12,971 nt of DNA from Bifidobacteriaceae bacterium (GTDB taxonomy: Bacteria > Actinomycetota > Actinomycetes > Actinomycetales > WQXJ01), in the NCBI GenBank assembly GCA_031261885.1, contig JAISIU010000146.1, forward strand, positions 1 to 12,971, written 5' to 3'. Below are positions 1-4,505 of this stretch, piece after piece. The position numbers and the translations under genes are program-made. Below the pieces are notes generated by a model, which did no database searches, had not been told where the DNA came from, and saw nothing but the letters and a program-made list of their open reading frames with translations. Within the stretch, counting starts at the first letter, position 1; every line of letters begins with the position of its first letter.

Positions 1-633
1 CGCCGCCACGCCGCGCGCCAACGGGTGGGCACAGACCGGGCACAGCGCGGAATCCTCGCGCCACCACTGCCCACCGGCCGCCCACACGATCCGCCCGGCC
101 GGCCCGGCCGCCCAGGCCACGAGCGGGTCGTCCGCGTTCGCGACGACGGTCACGGGCCAGTCCGCCCCCTCCAGGAGGCCGTGCCAGCGCTGGGCCAGCA
201 ACGTCACCTCGGCGCCACGGTCGAGCTGGTCGCGGGACAGGTTCATCAGCACGAGGACGCCGGCCCGGGTCTGGCGCGCCACGTACGGGAGGTGGGCCTC
301 GTCGACCTCGAGCGCGGCGTAGCGCGCCCCGGGGTGGGCCGCGAGCGCCGTGGCGACGCCCGGACCCATGTTCGCGCCCGTCGCGTTGTGGGCGGTGGGC
401 CCACTCGTTCGCAGGGCCTCGGCGATGAAGCGCGTGGTGGTGGATTTGCCGTTCGTGGCCGAGACGAGCGTCGCGGCCATGGGCCAGGCCAGGTCCCTGA
501 GCAGCCCCGGCGCGAGGCGCAGCATGACACGGCCGCCCACTTGTTGGCCGCGGCCGCGGCCCGCCAGGCGGGACGCGGTGGCGACGAGCCGCCCCGCAGC
601 CATGGCGAGGCGGGTGCGCGGGCTTGGACTCAC
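1..633 (-). CDS. murT: MurT, lipid II isoglutaminyl synthase ATP-dependent subunit (C-terminal part outside window)
   Basis: Partial gene: the first 211 residues are in the window and the frame is still open at base 1. MurT is a Mur-ligase-like protein that, with the glutaminase GatD, amidates D-glutamate of lipid II in the cytoplasm. Seen: an N-terminal conserved stretch (SRLAGRG, then VGGRVMLRLAP, residues 21-42), an ATP P-loop ATNGKSTTTR at 59-68, the MurT-typical NATGANMGP at 83-91, LEVDEAHLP at 109-115, NLSRDQLDR at 131-139, and the first half of a zinc ribbon, CPVC at 198-201. The P-loop has Ser where many relatives have Thr (GKS/GKT), which is conservative. The GTG at 633 is preferred because GGGGAG lies just upstream; an in-frame GTG at 651 is an alternative. 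It starts 49 bases after the dnaB stop on the same strand and may be cotranscribed with it. gatD is expected next, beyond the left edge. Confidence 0.9.
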   Translation of the reverse strand, partial: MSPSPRTRLAMAAGRLVATASRLAGRGRGQQVGGRVMLRLAPGLLRDLAWPMAATLVSATNGKSTTTRFIAEALRTSGPTAHNATGANMGPGVATALAAHPGARYAALEVDEAHLPYVARQTRAGVLVLMNLSRDQLDRGAEVTLLAQRWHGLLEGADWPVTVVANADDPLVAWAAGPAGRIVWAAGGQWWREDSALCPVCAHPLARGVAA

Positions 634-682
634 GGCTCCCCAGTCTGCCACGCGGCCGCCCGTCCTCTGCCGGGCCGGCGGC

Positions 683-2056
683 TCAGAAGTCCGAGCCCGG
701 CTCGTTGAACTGGGCGACGTGCCCGCGGAACAGCACGGGGATCTCCGCCGTGGGGCCATTACGGTGCTTCGCGACGATCAGCTGCGCCTCGTCCGCGGCC
801 ATGGGCGCGCCCTCCTCCGCCGGGGCGTCGGGCTTGTGCAGCAGGATCACGACGTCCGCGTCCTGTTCGAGCGAACCTGATTCGCGCAGGTCCGAGAGCA
901 CGGGCTTCTTGTCCTGGCGCTGCTCGGGGCCACGGTTCAGCTGGGACAGCGCGACGACGGGCACGCTCAACTCCTTGGCCAGCAACTTCAGCGTGCGGGA
1001 GAACTCCGAGACCTCCTGCTGGCGGGACTCGACCTTGCGGCCCGAGCTCATGAGCTGGAGGTAGTCGACGATCACGAGTTTCAGGTCGTGCCGCTGCTTG
1101 AGCCGGCGACACTTGGCGCGGATCTCCATGAGCGACATGTTCGGGGAGTCGTCCACGTACAGCGGCGCGGCCTTGATGTCGTCGAGGCGGGCCACGATGC
1201 GTTCCAGGTCGTGGTCGTCGAAGCCGCCGTTGCGCAGCTTGGACAGAAGGACGCCGGATTCGGCCGAGACGAGGCGCTGCGTGATCTCGGTGCGGGACAT
1301 CTCGAGGGAGAAGATCACGGAGGTCAGGTGGTGTTTGATCGCGGCGGCGCGGGCGAAGTCGAGGGCCAGCGTGGACTTGCCCTTGCCGGGGCGGGCCGCG
1401 AGGATGATCAGCTGGCCCGGCTGGAGGCCGTTCGTCAGGTTGTCGAGCGCCGGGAAGCCCGTGGGCACGCCGACCAGCTCGCTGCGGTTGTCGCGCGCGT
1501 GCACGAGGTCGTTCATGAACGGGTCGATGATCTGGGACAGCGGCTGGTAGTCCTCCGAGCCCTCGCGCTCCGTGACGGCGTAGACCTCGGCCTGGGCGGA
1601 GTTGACGAGGTCTTCGACGTCGTCCCCGGCCGTGGAGTAGCCGAGCTGCGTGATGCGCGTGCCGGCCTCGACGAGCCGCCTGAGGATGGCGCGGTCGCGG
1701 ACGATCTGCGCGTAGTAGCCGGCGTTCGCGGCCGTGGGCACGGTCTGGACCAGGTCGTGGAGGTAGGTGGCGCCGCCCACGCGGCTCAGCTCGCCGCGCC
1801 GGGTCAGCTCCGCCGAGACCGTCAGCGCGTCGACGGGCTCCCCCGAGCCGTAGAGCGAGGTGATGACGTTGAAGACCGTCTCATGGGCCGGGCGGTAGAA
1901 GTCGTCCTCGTGCAACACCTCGACGACGTCGGCGATCGCGTCCTTGCTCATGAGCATGCCGCCGAGCACGCTCTGCTCGGCCGCGAGGTCGTGCGGCGGG
2001 ACGCGGTCGAACTCGTCGAGGTCGCTTAGGACGTCGAACTCAGTGGCCTGGGACAT
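683..2056 (-). CDS. dnaB: Replicative DNA helicase DnaB
   Basis: A 457-residue, full-length replicative helicase. The hexamer unwinds DNA 5'-3' at the replication fork and interacts with primase. The N-terminal domain (about 18-125) begins PPHDLAAEQSVLGGML, the standard DnaB start. The RecA-like domain follows from about 190: Walker A ARPGKGKST at 221-229, SLEMS at 250-254, Walker B region LVIVDYLQLM at 327-336, SQLNR at 371-375, SGSLEQDADVV at 393-403, and the arginine-finger motif KHRNG at 430-434. No intein interrupts it, although actinobacterial dnaB genes sometimes carry one. The ATG at 2056 has AGGGG about 10 bases upstream. The long leader region suggests its own promoter rather than simple read-through from rplI. 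Codon use looks like that of its neighbours. Confidence 0.97.
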   Translation of the reverse strand: MSQATEFDVLSDLDEFDRVPPHDLAAEQSVLGGMLMSKDAIADVVEVLHEDDFYRPAHETVFNVITSLYGSGEPVDALTVSAELTRRGELSRVGGATYLHDLVQTVPTAANAGYYAQIVRDRAILRRLVEAGTRITQLGYSTAGDDVEDLVNSAQAEVYAVTEREGSEDYQPLSQIIDPFMNDLVHARDNRSELVGVPTGFPALDNLTNGLQPGQLIILAARPGKGKSTLALDFARAAAIKHHLTSVIFSLEMSRTEITQRLVSAESGVLLSKLRNGGFDDHDLERIVARLDDIKAAPLYVDDSPNMSLMEIRAKCRRLKQRHDLKLVIVDYLQLMSSGRKVESRQQEVSEFSRTLKLLAKELSVPVVALSQLNRGPEQRQDKKPVLSDLRESGSLEQDADVVILLHKPDAPAEEGAPMAADEAQLIVAKHRNGPTAEIPVLFRGHVAQFNEPGSDF

Positions 2057-2120
2057 ACGGAATGAACCCCTATCGAAACGTGTCGAGCGCTACACGTCGG
2101 AGTAAACCGCAAACCACTGA

Positions 2121-2154
2121 CAAAAAAAGAACAGACGTGCCGTTCGGCGTGTCT
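2121..2154 (-). terminator. Hairpin plus U7 tract in the dnaB leader (possible attenuator)
   Basis: Read on the minus strand, an imperfect hairpin (outer pairs AGAC/GTCT, a 2x2 internal mismatch, inner pairs GCC/GGC, loop GAAC; 2154 to 2133) is followed by GTTC and then seven T residues (2128 to 2122). This has the form of a weak intrinsic terminator and ends about 65 bases before the dnaB start codon. Read on the plus strand the stem is better (nine pairs including two G-U) but no T tract follows. It could be a second stop for rplI read-through, an attenuator within the dnaB leader, or chance. Confidence 0.35.
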
Positions 2155-2238
2155 CGGGGCTTGCCAGTAGGGGACGCGGGTGGGCGGTGGGCGACGCACC
2201 TCACATAGTGGTCCGCCGCCCGGGCGCCCGCAATCGGG

Positions 2239-2328
2239 CTTGGGGACGGACCTGGGGATGGCCGGTGCAAAACCGTGCCGTCTCCGCGCCGGCCGTCCAC
2301 AGCTCTTGTGGACGGCGCTGGGGAAAAT
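2239..2328. promoter_or_regulatory. Cluster of DnaA-box-like motifs upstream of dnaB
   Basis: A perfect inverted repeat with 10-bp arms, GCCGTCCACA (2292-2301) and TGTGGACGGC (2307-2316), carries two opposed CCGTCCACA 9-mers. Each matches 7 of 9 positions of the TTGTCCACA/TTATCCACA DnaA-box type. Next to it, TTTTCCCCA (minus strand, 2328 to 2320) also matches 7 of 9. A 20-base block at 2305-2324 recurs at 2239-2258 with 17 of 20 identities (CTTGkGGACGGnnCTGGGGA), adding CCGTCCCCA and CCATCCCCA variants. Five TCC(A/C)CA units within 90 bases is more than I would expect by chance. Binding by DnaA is inference. Confidence 0.45.
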
Positions 2329-2553
2329 TGGGCAGTTTTCACGGCCCAGGCCGTCGTCACCGCCCGCTGAGCTGCGGGAACGCGATCGGAGAGTTGTGCG
2401 TTCCAAATTAGTTCCGGGCCGTCTCACCACGTGAGATCGGAGTCCGATGCCGGTCCAACCCACCGCGAGAAACCCCGCCGAAACCGGTACCCGACCACCG
2501 GACGGCGCGACCGACATCGTCCATCCCCGAACGGCATGGGTGGGAACGGCGAA

Positions 2554-2588
2554 GGGCCGGTCCCCGCCGTGCGGCGGGCGACCGGCCC
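2554..2588 (-). terminator. Strong GC-rich hairpin behind rplI
   Basis: A perfect outer stem GGGCCGGTC (2554-2562) with GACCGGCCC (2580-2588) encloses an inner stem CCCGCC (2563-2568) with GGCGGG (2573-2578) and a GTGC loop, leaving one unpaired C. It begins 26 bases after the rplI stop. On the minus strand it is followed by TTCGCCGTTCCC, so there is no real U tract, as is common for actinobacterial terminators. It is the likely end of the rpsF-rplI operon. Confidence 0.65.
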
Positions 2589-2614
2589 CTCGATGTTCGA
2601 GCTCTCGCGTGGGC

Positions 2615-3064
2615 TCAGGCGGGCACCACCGAGATGTTGATGCGGGCCTCGACCGCCTCATGCAGCCGGACCTTGACCTGGTAGTCGCCGAGCGCCTTGA
2701 TGCGCTGGCCCACCTCGATCTTGCGCTTGTCGAGCTTGGGGCCGCCCTGCTCGGCGACCGCGGCCGCGATCTCCGTGGCCGTCACGGTGCCGAAGAGCCG
2801 GCCCGTGGCGCCCGCGCGGGCCACGACCTTGACCTGCATGGCCGCGAGCCGCTCCTGCGCCGCCGTGGCGTCCTCGACCGTGGCGAGGGCCCGCGCGCGG
2901 CGCGCCCGCTGGATCGAGAGGACCTGCTTCTCGCCGCCCTTCGTGAACGGCGTGGCCAGCTTGCGCGGCAGCAGATAGTTGCGGGCATAGCCCGGCTTCA
3001 CGTCAACGATGTCTCCGGCCTCGCCGAGCCCGGAGATCTCCTGGGTGAGAATGATCTTCGTCAT
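2615..3064 (-). CDS. rplI: 50S ribosomal protein L9
   Basis: A 149-residue protein of normal L9 length. L9 binds 23S rRNA at the base of the L1 stalk and spans the 50S surface. The N-terminal rRNA-binding domain carries the family signature: GEAGDIVDVKPGYARNYLLPRKLA at roughly residues 14-37. A connecting helix (about 45-75, rich in Arg/Ala) leads to the C-terminal domain (about 80-149) with GRLFGTVT and KRKIEVGQRIKALGDYQVKVRLH. The ATG at 3064 has a strong AAAGGGGAG ribosome binding site 4 bases upstream. It is the last gene of the rpsF-ssb-rpsR-rplI operon, 30 bases after rpsR, and is followed by a strong hairpin. Confidence 0.97.
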   Translation of the reverse strand: MTKIILTQEISGLGEAGDIVDVKPGYARNYLLPRKLATPFTKGGEKQVLSIQRARRARALATVEDATAAQERLAAMQVKVVARAGATGRLFGTVTATEIAAAVAEQGGPKLDKRKIEVGQRIKALGDYQVKVRLHEAVEARINISVVPA

Positions 3065-3094
3065 CTCGCTCCCCTTTCTTCTCTAGTCTCGGGA

Positions 3095-3331
3095 TCAGTG
3101 GGCCGTCGTGGAGTACGGCAGCAGGGCCATCTCGCGGGCGTTCTTGACCGCGCGGGCGATGGCGCGCTGCTCCTGGACCGTCACGCCGGTGACGCGGCGG
3201 GCGCGGATCTTGCCGCGGTCCGACACGAACTTGCGCAGCAGCGCCGTGTCCTTGTAGTCGATGCCCTCGACCTTCGCGGCACGCAGCGGGTTGGCCTTCT
3301 TCTTCGGTTTGCGAATCGGAGGCTTTGGCAT
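3095..3331 (-). CDS. rpsR: 30S ribosomal protein S18, zinc-ligand-free form
   Basis: S18 is a small-subunit protein that pairs with S6 on the platform. Seen: MPKPPIRKPKKK at the start, then YKDTALLRKFVSDRGKIRARRVTG and AVKNAREMALLPYS, the most conserved parts of the family. The segment that in many S18 proteins carries CxxC zinc ligands reads KKKANPLRAAK with no cysteine, so this is the C-minus type. I chose ATG 3331 (78 residues) because AAGGAG lies 9 bases before it and family members begin at this point. The in-frame ATG at 3340 sits only 1-2 bases from that Shine-Dalgarno. It lies 116 bases after ssb and 30 bases before rplI. Confidence 0.95.
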   Translation of the reverse strand: MPKPPIRKPKKKANPLRAAKVEGIDYKDTALLRKFVSDRGKIRARRVTGVTVQEQRAIARAVKNAREMALLPYSTTAH

Positions 3332-3426
3332 TTGATTCATGCTCCTTCAGGTTGCCCGGAGTGCCACGCCGGCCGGCCGTGTGACCGGCGGGCGGAACCC
3401 CGGAAGTTCGATTTCATGAGTGGATT

Positions 3427-3439
3427 GGGCCTCAGGCCC
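3427..3439 (-). other. Small hairpin between ssb and rpsR
   Basis: GGGCC-TCA-GGCCC forms a perfect 5-bp stem eight bases after the ssb stop. No T tract follows on the minus strand. It sits in the longest gap inside the operon (116 bases), which also contains GCCGG/CCGGC arms further on. It could be an RNA processing or stabilising element between ssb and the ribosomal genes. The evidence is weak. Confidence 0.3.
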
Positions 3440-3447
3440 GGTGGTGG

Positions 3448-4008
3448 TCAGAACGGAGGTTCGTCACCGACGGGGCCGGTCACGCCGGGCGTGGCCCACG
3501 GGTCGTCGCTGCCGCCGGAGGCGAAGCCGCCACCCTGGTGGCCGCCCTGGGCGCCGCCGCCCGAGTTGCCGCCGGAGTAACCGCCACCGTGGCCGTTGCC
3601 GCCGCCGTAGCCCTGGCCGCCGCCGGAGAAGCCGCCGCCCTGGCGCGGGTTGCGCGTCACCTTGGCGGAGGCGTACCGGAGCGAGGGCCCGATCTCGTCG
3701 CACTGCAGTTCGACCACCGTGCGCTTCTCACCCTCGCGGGTCTCGTAGCTGCGCTGCGTGAGGCGGCCCTGCGCGATGACGCGCGTGCCCTTCACGAGGC
3801 TCTCCGAGACGTTCTCGGCCGCCTCGCGCCAGATCGAGCAGCGGAGGAACAGCGTCTCGCCGTCCTTCCACTGGCCGGCCTGGCGGTCGTAGACGCGCGG
3901 CGTGGAGGCGATGGTGAAGTTCGCGACGGCCGCGCCCGAGGGCGTGAACCGCAGCTCTGGGTCACCGGTCAGGTTGCCGATGACGGTGATGATGGTGTCG
4001 CCTGCCAT
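3448..4008 (-). CDS. ssb: Single-stranded DNA-binding protein SSB
   Basis: A 186-residue SSB that coats single-stranded DNA in replication, repair and recombination. The OB fold covers about residues 4-115, with the typical start DTIITVIGNLTGDPELRFTPSG, then VANFTIAS, the ExLFLRCSIWREAAENVSESLVKGTRVIAQGRL core, and VVELQCDEIGPSLRYA. A low-complexity linker (about 122-165) is almost entirely Gly/Ser/Gln. The protein ends GDEPPF, the acidic tip used to recruit partner proteins. The ATG at 4008 has AGGGAG 8 bases upstream. It lies 29 bases after rpsF, in the classical rpsF-ssb-rpsR arrangement. This copy between ribosomal genes is normally the essential replicative SSB. Confidence 0.97.
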   Translation of the reverse strand: MAGDTIITVIGNLTGDPELRFTPSGAAVANFTIASTPRVYDRQAGQWKDGETLFLRCSIWREAAENVSESLVKGTRVIAQGRLTQRSYETREGEKRTVVELQCDEIGPSLRYASAKVTRNPRQGGGFSGGGQGYGGGNGHGGGYSGGNSGGGAQGGHQGGGFASGGSDDPWATPGVTGPVGDEPPF

Positions 4009-4037
4009 GGATGTGACTCCCTAGTACCGGGCGCTGG

Positions 4038-4325
4038 TCACTTGGCGTCGGCGCGCAGCAGCTTGGTGCGCAGCACCGATTCCGAGAGGTTCAGCTGGCG
4101 GTCGAGCTCTTTGGCCGTGGGCGAGGTCGCCGTGAAGTTGACGACGGCGTAGACGCCCTCTTCCTTCTTGTTGATGCGGTACGCCATCTTGCGCTTGCCC
4201 CAAAGGTCGAAGTTGTCGATGGTGCCCTTGTCCTTGGTCACAACCGTCAGGAACTTGTCGAGCACGGGTTTGGCCGTCTCCTCGACTTCGGGGTCGAGGA
4301 TGATCATGATTTCGTATGGACGCAC
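4038..4325 (-). CDS. rpsF: 30S ribosomal protein S6
   Basis: S6 is a small-subunit platform protein that heterodimerises with S18. With the GTG at 4325 as start the protein is 95 residues and begins MRPYEIMIILDPEVEE, as the family does. Further conserved parts are DLWGKRKMAYRINKKEEGVYAVVNFTA and ELDRQLNLSESVLRTKLLR. An in-frame GTG at 4337 overlaps the Shine-Dalgarno AGGAGG (4342 to 4337) itself and would add MGFF, so I reject it as start. The real spacing from AGGAGG to the GTG at 4325 is 11 bases, rather long. It is the first gene of the operon and is preceded by a foldable leader. Confidence 0.95.
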   Translation of the reverse strand: MRPYEIMIILDPEVEETAKPVLDKFLTVVTKDKGTIDNFDLWGKRKMAYRINKKEEGVYAVVNFTATSPTAKELDRQLNLSESVLRTKLLRADAK

Positions 4326-4336
4326 GAAGAAACCCA

Positions 4337-4381
4337 CCTCCTATGGTCTTTTGCGGCCACGGTCCTTCCGTGGCAGGAGGG
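4337..4381 (-). promoter_or_regulatory. rpsF leader RNA: candidate S6:S18 autoregulatory structure
   Basis: On the minus strand CCTCCT (4380 to 4375) is the exact complement of the rpsF Shine-Dalgarno AGGAGG (4342 to 4337). Between them stands a hairpin with 7-bp arms GCCACGG (4374-4368) and CCGTGGC (4362-4356) around an AAGGA loop. The 3' side continues CGCAAAAGACCAT, so a CCG triplet lies at the junction if the last pair opens. An outer helix that hides the ribosome binding site, an inner hairpin and an adjoining CCG resemble the S6:S18-binding leader known from many bacteria, where the S6:S18 dimer recognises a CCG near a helix. The base pairing is seen; the function is inference. Confidence 0.5.
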
Positions 4382-4428
4382 TTGATGCGTCCCACTCCGG
4401 CCCACGATGGGCCCAGAGCGGACATCGC

Positions 4429-4437
4429 AGTTTATCA
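4429..4437 (-). promoter_or_regulatory. Candidate extended -10 promoter element for the rpsF operon
   Basis: The minus strand reads TGATAAACT, i.e. TG, one base, then a TAAACT hexamer that fits an extended -10 element. It stands in an A/T island within very GC-rich sequence, about 104 bases upstream of the rpsF start and in front of the folded leader. No good -35 hexamer is present (TGAGGG at 17 bases spacing). Confidence 0.3.
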
Positions 4438-4505
4438 CCGCCCGGGCCGCGCCCTCAGCCCGCCGCTGGTGGGCGCCGGCCCCGGGACCCGCGCGCCGGG
4501 AGCTC

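Larger units (their letters stand above)
2057..2614. other. 558-bp gene-free region between rplI and dnaB
   Basis: I see no credible gene on either strand: the open frames here have no ribosome binding site and read as arginine/proline-rich noise. The region holds, in the direction of dnaB transcription, the rplI terminator hairpin (2554-2588), a small inverted repeat TCTCAC-CAC-GTGAGA (2422-2436), a cluster of DnaA-box-like motifs (2239-2328), a hairpin followed by seven U residues (2121-2154), and a hairpin with arms ACGTGT/ACACGT (2078-2083 and 2092-2097) about 22 bases before the dnaB start. It is less GC-rich than the genes around it in places (2319-2340, 2401-2412, 2111-2130). A dnaB promoter must lie here if the upstream terminator works, but I could not find a convincing -35/-10 pair. 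Confidence 0.6.

Noticed and set aside
634..682. GCCGCC/GGGCGGC arms between dnaB and murT as a terminator
   Set aside because: The stem needs a three-base bulge and lacks a U tract; the 49-base gap with a good murT ribosome binding site fits cotranscription better.
1088..2029. A 313-codon plus-strand frame opposite dnaB, and a 227-codon plus-strand frame opposite murT at the left edge
   Set aside because: Both are antisense shadows of minus-strand genes identified by family motifs.
683..2056. Intein or frameshift in dnaB
   Set aside because: The 457-residue helicase reads without interruption through Walker A, Walker B and the arginine finger.
2026..2661. Open frames on both strands across the rplI-dnaB gap
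   Set aside because: No ribosome binding sites, no recognisable domain, Arg/Pro-rich noise; they run across the terminator hairpin and into neighbouring genes.
4430..4505. GC-rich complementary stretches behind the PBP stop as a terminator
   Set aside because: Arms such as GGCGCGCGG/CCGGCGCC pair only with a bulge, alternative pairings are equally good, and no U tract follows; in such GC-rich sequence this is expected by chance.
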